Below the pieces are notes generated by a model, which did not search any database, was not told the origin of the DNA, and saw only the letters and a list, made by a program, of their open reading frames with translations. Shown here piece by piece: positions 33,660 through 43,648 of a stretch of 64,000 bases of DNA. The first letter of the stretch is position 1, and each line of letters starts with the position of its first letter. This stretch comes from Thermoflavifilum thermophilum (lineage in GTDB: Bacteria > Bacteroidota > Bacteroidia > Chitinophagales > Chitinophagaceae), in NCBI RefSeq assembly GCF_900116565.1, contig NZ_FPCJ01000001.1, positions 992,001 through 1,056,000 on the forward strand, in the 5' to 3' direction. The position numbers were made by a program, and so were the translations under genes.

Positions 33660-34751
33660 TCAGTTTTCTGCATGCACCAACACCGGGTAGAGAGAAGGTG
33701 CTATGGGATGATCGGCCTGAAACTTGAAACCCAGCAAATCGGCCAACGTGGCGGCTATCTGTGCCTGATAATATTGTGCATGCTCTTTTCTTTCTCCCAC
33801 GGCAGCAATTCCTGGCCCCATCACCGCCATCCAGATAGCGGATGAACCTTTTACTTTTGCTCCATGATCACGCCAGGCATCGCCTGTGCCACGACCATGA
33901 TCGCAGGTAAGCAACAAGACTGTTTGTCCAGCATAAAAAGGATCCTGTTGCAAATAAGTCCATAAATCGCGTATCATCCCATCTTCCGCATGCGCACTTT
34001 TGATGTATTGATCATACATGCCCGCATGCGCATAATCATCCGTCTCATCAAAAGCTATGTACAACACCCGCGGATGATAAGCCTTCAAATATTCCTTCGC
34101 CGCTGCATACGTAAATATATCCGGACGCAAATCCAATGGCTTGGCCGTCAAACGCTGCAGAAGGTTCAGCAAACGCAGTTCAGGTGTCGCATCGGGTAAG
34201 CTATCTTCATCCGCATTCACATAGATGCCACTTTCCCATTTGTTTAAAATATAGGGAAATACATCCCACGAAGTAAATGCCGCAACTTTACCCTGATAAC
34301 CAGATTGCTGATTGAGATAGCCCAGCACATGTTTATTGGGATTGCGGACTTTATCATTTGAATGAATGGCTGTATCCGGATATCCGGTAAAGATTTCATG
34401 ATAACCAGGATAGGAAAAATGATACACATTGGCTACATTCATGTCATTGCCCAGATTCCTGTTGCCCAACAGCTGCCCGTCGTGCGCCATCACGCCCCAG
34501 ATAAATGGAAACAACTTCTCCCGCCGTACCTGGGGTGATGCATCCCAATATAAGCGCCGCATCTCATCCGGATCTCGCGTATATGCTGCATCATGCATCA
34601 ATACCGAATCCACTCCACCGAAAACCTCCTGCCATCGCAATCCGTCAAAAGTAACAATGACCAGATTCCTCGCAGGCTGCTGAGCTTTGGCCAGATATAC
34701 AACCAGCAAAAATGAACTAAGGAATAGCAGAAAAAAACGTCGCATTTGCAT
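33660..34751 (-). CDS. Exported alkaline-phosphatase-superfamily hydrolase
   Basis: A 363-residue protein with a signal peptide (ending YLAKAQQ). The metal and nucleophile motifs of the phosphodiesterase/phosphopentomutase-like superfamily are seen: IVTFDGLRWQEVF (first metal Asp), YPGYHEIFTGYPD with the probable nucleophile, FDETDDYAHAG, and LTCDHGRGTGDAWRDHG with the distal metal ligands. It would hydrolyse a phosphate or sulfate mono- or diester in the periplasm. It follows SusD by 12 bases, so it is the third gene of a SusC-SusD operon and may process the imported ligand. Sulfatase activity is unlikely because the Cys/Ser-x-Pro-x-Arg motif is absent. Confidence 0.82.
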   Translation of the reverse strand: MQMRRFFLLFLSSFLLVVYLAKAQQPARNLVIVTFDGLRWQEVFGGVDSVLMHDAAYTRDPDEMRRLYWDASPQVRREKLFPFIWGVMAHDGQLLGNRNLGNDMNVANVYHFSYPGYHEIFTGYPDTAIHSNDKVRNPNKHVLGYLNQQSGYQGKVAAFTSWDVFPYILNKWESGIYVNADEDSLPDATPELRLLNLLQRLTAKPLDLRPDIFTYAAAKEYLKAYHPRVLYIAFDETDDYAHAGMYDQYIKSAHAEDGMIRDLWTYLQQDPFYAGQTVLLLTCDHGRGTGDAWRDHGAKVKGSSAIWMAVMGPGIAAVGERKEHAQYYQAQIAATLADLLGFKFQADHPIAPSLYPVLVHAEN

Positions 34752-34763
34752 GATATTATTTTT

Positions 34764-36347
34764 TTATTTTAAGATCCACATGATGCCATTGATATCATCA
34801 TTACCTCCAAACTGCCTGTTCAGTGCATCCTGATAATGCTGTGCATTAGCTGTTTTTTCTTCCGACGGATATTGAAAACGCATGGCTATGCGTCCACTAT
34901 TACCCGTGCCCGGACCGGTAGTAAAATTAGGCACGCCCGTGCGACGATATTGATAGTAAGCTTCAAGTCCGGCATGCAGAAACAAAGTAAGATATTTTTG
35001 CTGAAGAATCTGGGTAAGTCCCATTGCATTGTTGCCCGCATATTTTACGGTAGACTGGTTGTAATAACTGGTAAAATCTACAGGAATCTGATAGGTATCA
35101 TATGTGCCCAAGCTAGCACCTGGATGTAGAAAATAAGCCGTGAACTGACCTGATAAAGGAATCTGATAAAAACTCCACGATGCCTGAATACCTTGTTTAT
35201 AATAAGCTTCTGCATTCCCAAGAGGTCCGCCGGCAATCCATCCGCGGTTAATAGCTTCTGCAATGTTGAAGCATTGTTCAGCATAACCGATTTGAATACA
35301 AGGCTCACCCGTATAAGTATCGTAATATCTTTTCCGATTGATCAATGAATATTCGCCCGCATTGGTTTTATTATACATGGTACCCAGATCTTCTCCAGGA
35401 TCAGCACCCACAAAGGCATTAAAACTGGTGGCTGAAACACCAGCTGACACAAGAGCCTGAGCAGGTTCTGAAGTAACAAATACACGCGGATCATGTAATT
35501 GTGTAAGCAGGCCTACATAAGTAGCAGAGCAATTCTCTCTCAATGCATTGAAACCAAAATTACCGGGATTACGAGGATAAATATTTGTGGGATAAATAAA
35601 CACGTATTGTAAGTTATCATCATTGCTTTGCAACAAAGGATATTGAGAAGGGTTATTAACAATGGTATTAAACTGTTGGGCAATATGCAAATCAGGATCG
35701 TTGATTTTTTTGCTCAAATGAATCAACAATCTTAGCCTGAATGCATTCACAATTTTCTGCCATTGTACCAGATTGCCATTGAAATAGAAATCACCATCTG
35801 GCTTGCTGGGTCCTGAAATAATGAGTTGATGCAATTCCTGATTAGCCGTATCCAACCAAAGCAAGGCCTGCTGAAAAACAAGTTTTTGGGAATCATACAC
35901 GGGCGTAAGATTATTTGTTCCTTTCAATGCATCGCGCATGGGAATATCCCCCATTTCGAGGCTCATCTTGGTAAAGAAATATGCTTTGAAGAATAGTGAC
36001 AGTGCATGATAGGGATTTTGCAATGATGTATTTCCAGCTGATGCTTCCTGAACCATTTTATCCACATTCTTTAACGTTGCATAATAATCATTACCAGGTC
36101 CAAAATCATATCGGTTGTTGCCGTAATAACTGTAATTGATCAAAAAATATTGATCCCATCGCTCATCCATGCCACCCGGTAAATCTGCCATATCACTCAG
36201 AATACCGGTAAGTAACAACGATGGAGGAACCTGCGTAGGCTTGTTTGGATTCACATTCAGATCCTGAAATGACTGATTGCAGGAAATAGTAAATAATGCA
36301 CATCCTGTACAACATAAGATCAACGAAATGGTAATAAACTTTTTCAT
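34764..36347 (-). CDS. SusD/RagB-like lipoprotein (SusD_2 type)
   Basis: The 527-residue product has a lipoprotein signal (FTISC, Cys23) followed by FQDLNVNPNKPTQVPP, the opening of the SusD-like 2 subfamily, and a TPR-rich helical body. It starts 12 bases after the SusC stop and ends 12 bases before the phosphatase-like gene. SusD_2 proteins are surface lids for SusC-type transporters whose ligands are not always glycans; peptides and other molecules are known. The partner hydrolase suggests a phosphorylated ligand, as an inference only. Confidence 0.9.
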   Translation of the reverse strand: MKKFITISLILCCTGCALFTISCNQSFQDLNVNPNKPTQVPPSLLLTGILSDMADLPGGMDERWDQYFLINYSYYGNNRYDFGPGNDYYATLKNVDKMVQEASAGNTSLQNPYHALSLFFKAYFFTKMSLEMGDIPMRDALKGTNNLTPVYDSQKLVFQQALLWLDTANQELHQLIISGPSKPDGDFYFNGNLVQWQKIVNAFRLRLLIHLSKKINDPDLHIAQQFNTIVNNPSQYPLLQSNDDNLQYVFIYPTNIYPRNPGNFGFNALRENCSATYVGLLTQLHDPRVFVTSEPAQALVSAGVSATSFNAFVGADPGEDLGTMYNKTNAGEYSLINRKRYYDTYTGEPCIQIGYAEQCFNIAEAINRGWIAGGPLGNAEAYYKQGIQASWSFYQIPLSGQFTAYFLHPGASLGTYDTYQIPVDFTSYYNQSTVKYAGNNAMGLTQILQQKYLTLFLHAGLEAYYQYRRTGVPNFTTGPGTGNSGRIAMRFQYPSEEKTANAQHYQDALNRQFGGNDDINGIMWILK

Positions 36348-36359
36348 ACAAGCTATTGC

Positions 36360-39300
36360 TTAAAATGTGAGTTGAATATTGAATCCAAAACGTCGGGTAG
36401 TAGGAGTTTGCAAAACTGTAGAACTGGTTCCATAATTAAACTGATCTACATCCACATCTTTAAATCGTTTGTCTTTGTAGAAATAAAGCAGATTTCTTCC
36501 AACAAGTGAAACGGTTAATCTTTGAATTCCTGAACGTTGCAGCCAATTCTCAGGGAAATCATAGCTGATGATTACTTCTCTTAGTTTGGTAAATGTTTTG
36601 CTCATCAGATTGGCTTCACTGGTGGAGTAATAAATGGTAGTCCAGGGTTGCACCTGTATAGGGGTGGTGTTGGGTACAAACTTTAGTTGATCATAATTGG
36701 TAATAACGCCCGTTTTTGAATCAAAATTGATAGGCACATTATTCGCAACCACTACTCCTTCACCCACATAAGCTCCTTTCCAGTTCGGATCACCTGCATG
36801 CTGATCGTCCAGATCTCTGGCTATACCTAATTGGCCTTGCACGGTTTCAATATTTCTTCCTCCACGCATCGTTTTGTTGTGAATATAATCAGTAGTCACA
36901 CCACCTACCCTTCCATCAAACTGAAATCCCAGGCTAAATTGTTTATACCGGATCTGATTGTATATGCCCCATTCATATTTCCCATTTAGATAACCCAGGA
37001 ATTGAGGAACTGGATTAATTAGAGGAGCACCACTATTATCATATACAACCAGTCCTTCTTTGGTTTTCACGAAAGCAGATCCATAGAACTTATCTACGCG
37101 ATCTCCTTTACGGAAGAAAGTATTGTAGGTTGTTTGACCTGGCGGCAACTCCAAATACACTTCCTTGAACGTACTCCAGTTAAATGATATATCCCAATTG
37201 AAAAGATGGGAAACAGATACAGGCGTTGCCGTAATATTTAGTTCATATCCGCTCTTTTCTGTTTTTAGCGCATTCAGATAATAATAACTGTATCCTGTAG
37301 CTGTAGAAATAGGATTTTGCAGGATCTGCGGACCATCAATATACTGAAAAGCTGTAGCACTTAATCCCAGACGGTTGTTGATGAATTTGATATCAAATCC
37401 CTGTTCAAAATTCACCCGATTGAAAGTTTTGAGATTGGGATCATACAGGTTGCTGCTGTAATAGGCAGCCGTCATGTTGTTGTATGGTTTGGAAGTAGAA
37501 TAGGTTTGAATCAGCGAATAATCAGGCCCGCCGTAAGGCGACAGATAAGGATTGCCGTAACCCAATGGATAATCATACAAAGAATTTCCGGATGGATTGG
37601 CACCAAATTGTGTGATGGTATTAAACGGTGCCGGTCCAATAGTGGGAGAGGTTGCATCACCATGTATGGTAGCAAACGAAGCACGTATTTTGAAGAAGGA
37701 TATATTTCTGGGTAATTGAATATAATCTGATAATACCGATGACAAAGAAATGCTAGGATAAAAATAACTGTTATGTTTAGGAGGTAGAGCTGAAGATTTG
37801 TCAATTCTTCCTGTGAGTCCAATAGTAGCATACTTGGAAAGCGAAATATCCGACGAAGCATAAGCACTATATACACGCATATCAGCCAGGAAATTGCTGG
37901 CCTGTATAGGGTTCAGGGAATTGCTGAAATTATACACACCAGGTACACTTAAATAATCAGTAGAAATCCAGGTTGAACGATAATTAAACAATCTGACACT
38001 TCCACCTACCAAGCCGCTGATTTCAATTTTTCTTCTGATCGTGTAATCATAATTTATCTGAACATCGGTATTGTTCTCGAACAGATCCCGATGATCTTCC
38101 CGGTAATCACCTTTGTTTTGTTCACGACCATATGGATGCGCTGAGTAAGGCATTTTTTCATTGCGGAACAAATTATAGGTGGTAATTTGTGTACGAACCT
38201 GCACATTTACATGCGGATTCAACACATAATGAGCTGTCACATAACCATAGATGTCTGTTTTGTAATGACCTCTTAGCCATTCATAAACCATAAACCATGG
38301 ATTGTGATAGCGTTGATATTCGGCAAACATTTGCTGAATACCCACTTTACCGGGTTGCCAGATAGCACGGATATCCGGTGCATCCACATCCCAATCCGAT
38401 CCCGTCCAGATAGCCACATTGTAAATCAAACTGTTGGGGCCATAATCTACATCCGGGAAATTGGGACTGAACTGGCGGTTGATATTCACATTTGATTCAA
38501 TCCGGATGCGATCGCTTAGCTTATAGGAACCATACGTGTTGAAATTGATGATATTCAGACTCATGTTGGGGATAATGCTCTGCTGATGCGATTGAGAAAC
38601 TGAAAACCTCAGCTGATACGCATCACCTGTAGCCGAAAGCGATATGTTATTGTTGGTCTGAAAACCCATCCGCAGAAAACGTTGCAGATTATTGGCCCCA
38701 CGTGCAATCCAGGGTGTAGGCTGAATATGCCCTTTCCACACATATCCTCCCGGAAATACAGTGGTGAAAACAGAATCGGGGTAATATTTTCCATCGTATT
38801 GTGGTATCAATTGTCCGCGAAATTTAGGTCCCCAGATATCATAGTCATTGTCATTCAAACCTCCACCACGTCCATCCGCAAAAGCATATAGTTGGTTTTC
38901 ACCTGGGCCATATTCATTTTGCAAACGTGGAAAAGCAATAAATCCTTTGTCAAACATATTGGTGGAGTTAACTTCCACCTGCCAACCTTTTTGCTTGAGT
39001 CCTTTTTTGGTGGTAATTAATATCGCACCATATTGTGCACGGCTTCCGTACAAAGCAGCTGCTACCGGGCCTTTTAGTATAGAAATGGATGCAATATCAT
39101 CCGGATTCAAATTCCAGCTATCGGAACTGATAGGAACACCATCTACCACATATAAGCTGATCTGATTTCCACGTAATAATACCGTCGGCTGACGAAGCAT
39201 TTCAGCAGAGGGTCCTACCGAAAGCCCGGCTACTTTTCCTTCCAGACCGGTAAGAGGATTGGGGTCGCGCGCTTTCACCAGTTCATCTCCATTTACTTCC

Positions 39301-39686
39301 TGAACGGCATATCCGATTTTCTTTACCTCCTTGCGTACACCCAATGCTGTAACTACAACTTCATCGAGAGCTTGTTGAGCAGGTTTCAGCACAATTATCA
39401 ATTCCTTGTTTTCTGCTACGGGAATGCGTTGCGTTTCAAATCCAATGAACTTGACAACCAATGTATCGTGCAATACATAAGGTAAATGAAACTGCCCGTT
39501 TTCTCCGGTAATCCTGCCTTCTTTTGTCATTACTGAGAAAACACTCGCTCCCCGCACAGGCTGCTGATCAACAGAAGAAAGCACTTTTCCTGAAATCATT
39601 TCCTGGCCAGAGGCTGAAATAAACATCATCCATCCGGCAAACAGGCATATACAAGTTTTTCTGGCGTGTAAATAAAATTGTATCAT
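36360..39686 (-). CDS. SusC/RagA TonB-linked outer-membrane transporter
   Basis: The frame is open to a TTG at 39713, but the ATG at 39686 (MIQFYLHARKTCICLF) gives a proper signal peptide and a protein of 1108 residues. It has a carboxypeptidase-like domain (SGKVLSSVDQQPVRGASV), a TonB-box region DEVVVTALGVRKEVKKIGYA, a plug with ISILKGPVAAALYGSRA and a barrel ending NIQLTF. It pairs with the SusD_2 lipoprotein and the phosphatase-superfamily gene in one operon. A GntP permease gene ends about 134 bases upstream on the same strand. The plug sequence differs from the first SusC in the window (ASATAIYGARG), so this is a separate subfamily. Confidence 0.94.
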   Translation of the reverse strand: MIQFYLHARKTCICLFAGWMMFISASGQEMISGKVLSSVDQQPVRGASVFSVMTKEGRITGENGQFHLPYVLHDTLVVKFIGFETQRIPVAENKELIIVLKPAQQALDEVVVTALGVRKEVKKIGYAVQEVNGDELVKARDPNPLTGLEGKVAGLSVGPSAEMLRQPTVLLRGNQISLYVVDGVPISSDSWNLNPDDIASISILKGPVAAALYGSRAQYGAILITTKKGLKQKGWQVEVNSTNMFDKGFIAFPRLQNEYGPGENQLYAFADGRGGGLNDNDYDIWGPKFRGQLIPQYDGKYYPDSVFTTVFPGGYVWKGHIQPTPWIARGANNLQRFLRMGFQTNNNISLSATGDAYQLRFSVSQSHQQSIIPNMSLNIINFNTYGSYKLSDRIRIESNVNINRQFSPNFPDVDYGPNSLIYNVAIWTGSDWDVDAPDIRAIWQPGKVGIQQMFAEYQRYHNPWFMVYEWLRGHYKTDIYGYVTAHYVLNPHVNVQVRTQITTYNLFRNEKMPYSAHPYGREQNKGDYREDHRDLFENNTDVQINYDYTIRRKIEISGLVGGSVRLFNYRSTWISTDYLSVPGVYNFSNSLNPIQASNFLADMRVYSAYASSDISLSKYATIGLTGRIDKSSALPPKHNSYFYPSISLSSVLSDYIQLPRNISFFKIRASFATIHGDATSPTIGPAPFNTITQFGANPSGNSLYDYPLGYGNPYLSPYGGPDYSLIQTYSTSKPYNNMTAAYYSSNLYDPNLKTFNRVNFEQGFDIKFINNRLGLSATAFQYIDGPQILQNPISTATGYSYYYLNALKTEKSGYELNITATPVSVSHLFNWDISFNWSTFKEVYLELPPGQTTYNTFFRKGDRVDKFYGSAFVKTKEGLVVYDNSGAPLINPVPQFLGYLNGKYEWGIYNQIRYKQFSLGFQFDGRVGGVTTDYIHNKTMRGGRNIETVQGQLGIARDLDDQHAGDPNWKGAYVGEGVVVANNVPINFDSKTGVITNYDQLKFVPNTTPIQVQPWTTIYYSTSEANLMSKTFTKLREVIISYDFPENWLQRSGIQRLTVSLVGRNLLYFYKDKRFKDVDVDQFNYGTSSTVLQTPTTRRFGFNIQLTF

Positions 39687-39820
39687 CTTTATACAGGTTG
39701 AAAGGTGAATCAATCACAAACTTCAACCTGCATGATGAACAAATCAATAAGGAAAAATGAAATTCTGTTTAACAAATCGTAAACCCAAAAGCCGCATTGA
39801 AAATCCAACGCCTGATACAT

Positions 39821-41140
39821 TTATATGTGCAATAAATGAAGGATCCATACGCCTGCCAGACCTCCAATGGATACAATCGTTTCCATCACACTCCAGGTGA
39901 GAAAAGTTTGTTTCATGGTTAAATGAAAATATTCTTTAAACAACCAGAAACCGCCATCGTTTACATGCGAAAACATCAGACTGCCTGCACCAATGGATAA
40001 TACCATCAATTCAGGCGACACATGTGATTGCTGTAAAAAAGGCATGAGAATACCCACAGTGGTTAATCCAGCCACTGTAGCTGATCCTATGCATATCCTG
40101 ATGACCGCAGCTACCAGCCATCCCATCAGCAAAGGATGAACATGCCACTGGACGAAAATAGCTGAAAGATAATCATTGAGTCCGCCGTCATGCAATACTT
40201 GCATAAATGCCCCGGCACCCGCAATCACAAACATCACCACCGAAACCTGTTGAAAAGCATCCTGCAAATCGCGCGTGATGGACTTCATGGATAAACCTCT
40301 CTTTAAGCCAAGACCCACGATTGCTATAATCACAGATATAAACATAGCAATATCTGCATTGCCAATGAAATGCAACACCTGCATCAGAAACCCGGATGTG
40401 GGAAAAAGCATGGCACCTATTGTATACAATGTGAGCAAAATCAATGGCATGAGGGCAATAATAAAACTTGTTGCTACACCAGGGAGTTTATCTGCTGCTA
40501 ACGCAGGGGATGTAAACATGTGTGCTTCTATTACAGGCTTGTATTTTTTGAGTCGGGTTGCGAACAGGGGTCCTGCCAGGGCAATGACCGGAATTGCAAT
40601 CACGATTCCATACAGCAATGTTTTCCCGATATTGGCATGCAGCTCCACAGCAATAGCTGTAGGAGATGGATGGGGCGGTAAAAAGCCATGCGCAACCGAT
40701 AAAGCAGATAGCATGGGAATAGCTATGTATAACAAAGGCAGACGAACACGATGCGCAATTGCAAAAATAAAAGGTACTACCACTACAAAACCTGCCGTAT
40801 AAAACATGGGAATACCTATGATAAGTCCGGCCAGTGCCAATCCCCACCGGATATTCCGTAAACCAAACCAACTGATGAGTTGATCCGTTATTTGCCTGGC
40901 AGCACCGCTATCAGCCACCAGGCGCCCCAGCATAGCCCCCAATCCCAGAATAATAACCAGTGACCCTAAAGTATTCCCGATGCCGGTCTCAACAGCATGC
41001 ACAATTGCATCTGATCCCATCCCGCTCCACCATCCTACCATTACACTTACCAGCAAAAAAGATAAAAATGTATCGGCCTTCACCCAGGCAATAAGCAGAA
41101 TCAATAGGAATATACCGAAAATGGTAATCAACAAAGGCAT
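39821..41140 (-). CDS. GntP-family gluconate:H+ symporter
   Basis: This 439-residue protein from the ATG at 41140 (a TTG two codons earlier is less likely) has 12-14 membrane segments and GntP hallmarks: GIPMFYTAGFVVVVPF and AHGFLPPHPSPTAIAVEL, the latter split around the conserved HPSPTA. It imports gluconate or a related aldonate. The FGGY gluconokinase-type gene at 14745-16274 would be its metabolic partner. The gene precedes the second SusC on the same strand with a 134-base gap, so cotranscription is possible but unproven. Confidence 0.9.
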   Translation of the reverse strand: MPLLITIFGIFLLILLIAWVKADTFLSFLLVSVMVGWWSGMGSDAIVHAVETGIGNTLGSLVIILGLGAMLGRLVADSGAARQITDQLISWFGLRNIRWGLALAGLIIGIPMFYTAGFVVVVPFIFAIAHRVRLPLLYIAIPMLSALSVAHGFLPPHPSPTAIAVELHANIGKTLLYGIVIAIPVIALAGPLFATRLKKYKPVIEAHMFTSPALAADKLPGVATSFIIALMPLILLTLYTIGAMLFPTSGFLMQVLHFIGNADIAMFISVIIAIVGLGLKRGLSMKSITRDLQDAFQQVSVVMFVIAGAGAFMQVLHDGGLNDYLSAIFVQWHVHPLLMGWLVAAVIRICIGSATVAGLTTVGILMPFLQQSHVSPELMVLSIGAGSLMFSHVNDGGFWLFKEYFHLTMKQTFLTWSVMETIVSIGGLAGVWILHLLHI

Positions 41141-41250
41141 AAGCAAATGAAATAAATACAGATTAAAAATAAAAGGAAGTTTTTTAAATTCAATTTTTTC
41201 TTTTGATCAGGCCATTCTCTTTTCAACTAAAAATTCATTTCAAACATGAG

Positions 41251-41281
41251 TTGTTCATTCATCTTCATTTCCTCAATTTTG
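41251..41281 (+). promoter_or_regulatory. Candidate promoter of the HAD nucleotidase gene
   Basis: AGTTG (TTG at 41251-41253) and CAATTTTG (41274-41281) are separated by 20 bases, close to TTTG / 20 / TAnnTTTG. Transcription from about 41286 fits the starts at 41294 or 41300 and rules against the longer frame from 41246. Confidence 0.45.
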
Positions 41282-41299
41282 CAGGATCAAACGATGATC

Positions 41300-41995
41300 A
41301 TGAAATATCAACATATCTTCTTTGATCTGGACCATACCCTGTGGGATTTCACCCATAATGCAAAACAAACTTTGGCACAACTATACGAGGAATACATGCT
41401 GGAAAAGAAGACAGGTATAGGCTTTGACAAATTCTATCAAGGTTATGCATATCATAATGAACGGCTATGGGAGGCATATCGCCTTCATCAGATCAGCAGG
41501 GAAGAGTTGCAATGGAAACGTATGTGGCTGGCTTTACAGGAAATCAATTATCCCGATGAATCACTGGCTATCCGGATGGGTGAAGATTTTCTGAAAATCT
41601 TGCCTCGTCAGTCACAACTAATGCCTGGTTCAAAAGAAATTTTGGATTATCTGAAGAGCAAAAATTATCATCTGCATATTCTGACAAACGGTTTTCCGGA
41701 AATTCAGGAATTAAAATTGCAAAGTGCAGGAATTGACAAGTATTTTGATTATGTAATTACTTCTGCTCAAGCGGGTTGCTTAAAGCCCGACCTGCAATTC
41801 TTTCTGTATGCGCTTACACATACCCACGCACATCCCAACGAAAGCCTGATGATTGGCGATGATTTGGAAGTGGATATTGAAGGGGCCCGCCAGGCGGGTA
41901 TGGATCAGGTTTATTTTAATCCTCCAGGATATCCGGAAACATCAACGGCGACCTATACTATTACACATCTGGAAGAACTAAAGCAAATACTCTGA
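41300..41995 (+). CDS. HAD-family YjjG-type pyrimidine nucleotidase
   Basis: A 231-residue protein starting MKYQHIFFDLDHTLWDF (ATG 41300; a second ATG at 41294 is also possible, and the frame is open to 41246). The four HAD motifs are present: DLDHTLWDF, the Thr motif ILTNGFPEIQ, KPDL and GDDLEVDIEGA. The length and the DxDHTLWDF start fit YjjG, a nucleotidase that removes non-canonical pyrimidine monophosphates. It lies divergent from the gluconate permease gene and convergent to psd. Confidence 0.87.
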   Translation: MKYQHIFFDLDHTLWDFTHNAKQTLAQLYEEYMLEKKTGIGFDKFYQGYAYHNERLWEAYRLHQISREELQWKRMWLALQEINYPDESLAIRMGEDFLKILPRQSQLMPGSKEILDYLKSKNYHLHILTNGFPEIQELKLQSAGIDKYFDYVITSAQAGCLKPDLQFFLYALTHTHAHPNESLMIGDDLEVDIEGARQAGMDQVYFNPPGYPETSTATYTITHLEELKQIL

Positions 41996-42014
41996 ATGAA
42001 AAATCCGGGAAAAT

Positions 42015-42674
42015 TTAATTCCAGCTTGCCAATCGGGTAACACCGGTTTTAACGGGTTGCTGAAGTTTTACGTGGATGTGCACATGCGGAGGAAGCAATA
42101 CATCTACACGAGATCCAAATTTAATAAATCCCAGCTCATCACCCTGACGTACCTGCATGCCCTCTCGTGCATAATTCACAATGCGACGTGCCATGGCACC
42201 GGCAATCTGTTTCACCATCACATCTCCATGGGATGAACGAATTACAAGGGTGTGTCGCTCATTGAGTGAAGATGATTTCGGATGCCAGGCAACCAGGTAT
42301 TTACCCGGATGATAAGCACTGTATGTAACCTGCCCTGATACGGGATAGCGATTGAGATGCACATTCAACGGACTCATAAATACAGAAATCAGTATGCGCC
42401 TGTCATGAAAATATTCTGTTTCATCCACCTCTTCAATAGCTACTACATGTCCATCGGCAGCCGATAGAATAGCATTTTCATCATCTACTTTTTTTCGGTG
42501 GGGCACCCGGAAAAAAGCAACGATGAGAATGAATAAAACGATGGAAACTACCAGCCATAAACCCCATACAGATGGAAAATGCTGATGCAAAAAATGATAT
42601 ATCAACCAATCGAGTATCAGCAGTACTATGGCTGAAATGGCTATGATGCGATATCCTTCGCGATGAATATGCAT
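42015..42674 (-). CDS. psd: Phosphatidylserine decarboxylase-family protein
   Basis: This 219-residue protein has two N-terminal membrane segments (about 10-28 and 34-52), the catalytic core (LSAADGHVVAIEEVDE; FMSPLNVHLNRYPVSG) and the self-cleavage motif FGSRVDVLLP, where cleavage before Ser makes the pyruvoyl group. This is the short, membrane-anchored Psd type found in Bacteroidota. It makes phosphatidylethanolamine from phosphatidylserine at the inner membrane. The substrate-forming gene cdsA lies 57 bases upstream, so both serve phospholipid synthesis. It also has its own perfect -7 box in that gap. Confidence 0.92.
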   Translation of the reverse strand: MHIHREGYRIIAISAIVLLILDWLIYHFLHQHFPSVWGLWLVVSIVLFILIVAFFRVPHRKKVDDENAILSAADGHVVAIEEVDETEYFHDRRILISVFMSPLNVHLNRYPVSGQVTYSAYHPGKYLVAWHPKSSSLNERHTLVIRSSHGDVMVKQIAGAMARRIVNYAREGMQVRQGDELGFIKFGSRVDVLLPPHVHIHVKLQQPVKTGVTRLASWN

Positions 42675-42693
42675 TATACAAAAACTATGGATA

Positions 42694-42701
42694 CAAAGAT
42701 A
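42694..42701 (-). promoter_or_regulatory. Candidate -7 box for psd
   Basis: The minus strand reads TATCTTTG (perfect TAnnTTTG) 19 bases before the psd ATG, in the gap between cdsA and psd. No -33 box stands out. Confidence 0.4.
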
Positions 42702-42731
42702 ACATTATTTTATCACCCCTTGTTTCGTGCA

Positions 42732-43604
42732 TCAAAGCATCCAAATATGCACATACAGCCATACCACCGGCACAGCTATCAGCATGGAATCAAACCGGTC
42801 GAGCAAGCCACCATGCCCCGGCATCAACTGTCCGGAATCTTTTACCCCTGCCATTCGTTTCAGGGCCGATTCCAACAGATCACCCATGGTACCAAATATG
42901 CCAACCAGCAAAGCAATCATGATCCAGTGCCACTTGCTGAATAATGGCCATATTTCGGATGCAACCAACGCCAGCAGCATGGTGCATACAATACCTCCCA
43001 GCGTACCTTCCCAGGTTTTACCCGGTGAAACAGCAGGCCAAAGCTTGTGTTTCCCCAATAAAGAGCCGGTAATATAAGCCATCGTATCATTTACCCATAG
43101 ACATCCAATAATGATTACAGGTATCCATTGCAGAGAAGCATGCATCTGTTGCCAGCGAAAATAAATCATCAACGCAGGAGCAAGACCCACATACAAACAA
43201 CCAGCCAACGATAACATCACAAAAGCAAATCGAAACTGCCCTATGAATAATTCAGATACTGGAATCAACACAAAACTGATCATCAATATATCGAGACCTA
43301 TTGCATCCACCCGCGGTGATTGTACAGATGATGCCAAACCCATTGCCATCAACAATATACCCATTACAGCCAGCCACATAGCTATCTGGTTTATCAGGTT
43401 GCGTTTTTTACCCTTGCTATTATCTGATACAACCATCATTATCAGATTCGTTAATTGCTGATACTCCCACAGGCAACCTACAGCAATTATGGTAAACAGT
43501 ACAAGAAAACTATAACGATTGAGTAACAATCCCAAAAGCATAATGGCAACAAATACCACTGCCGTAATGCTCCGTGTAAAAAAAGTGCGGGAAAGTGTAC
43601 CCAT
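42732..43604 (-). CDS. cdsA: Phosphatidate cytidylyltransferase
   Basis: The protein of 290 residues has about eight membrane helices and the CDP-diglyceride synthase signature near the C terminus, LKRMAGVKDSGQLMPGHGG followed by LLDRFD, with the metal-binding Asp residues intact. SPGKTWEGTLGG is the upstream conserved element. It makes CDP-diacylglycerol, the precursor of phosphatidylserine and phosphatidylglycerol. It lies between a DUF2007 gene (44 bases upstream) and psd (57 bases downstream), all on one strand. Confidence 0.95.
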   Translation of the reverse strand: MGTLSRTFFTRSITAVVFVAIMLLGLLLNRYSFLVLFTIIAVGCLWEYQQLTNLIMMVVSDNSKGKKRNLINQIAMWLAVMGILLMAMGLASSVQSPRVDAIGLDILMISFVLIPVSELFIGQFRFAFVMLSLAGCLYVGLAPALMIYFRWQQMHASLQWIPVIIIGCLWVNDTMAYITGSLLGKHKLWPAVSPGKTWEGTLGGIVCTMLLALVASEIWPLFSKWHWIMIALLVGIFGTMGDLLESALKRMAGVKDSGQLMPGHGGLLDRFDSMLIAVPVVWLYVHIWML

Positions 43605-43648
43605 GCAGAATATAACTTACCAATTGTCTAAAAAAGGATATGATGATT

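Noticed and set aside
39714-39820. Possible terminator or promoter between gntP and the second SusC
   Set aside because: No convincing stem with T-run and no TAnnTTTG match was found.
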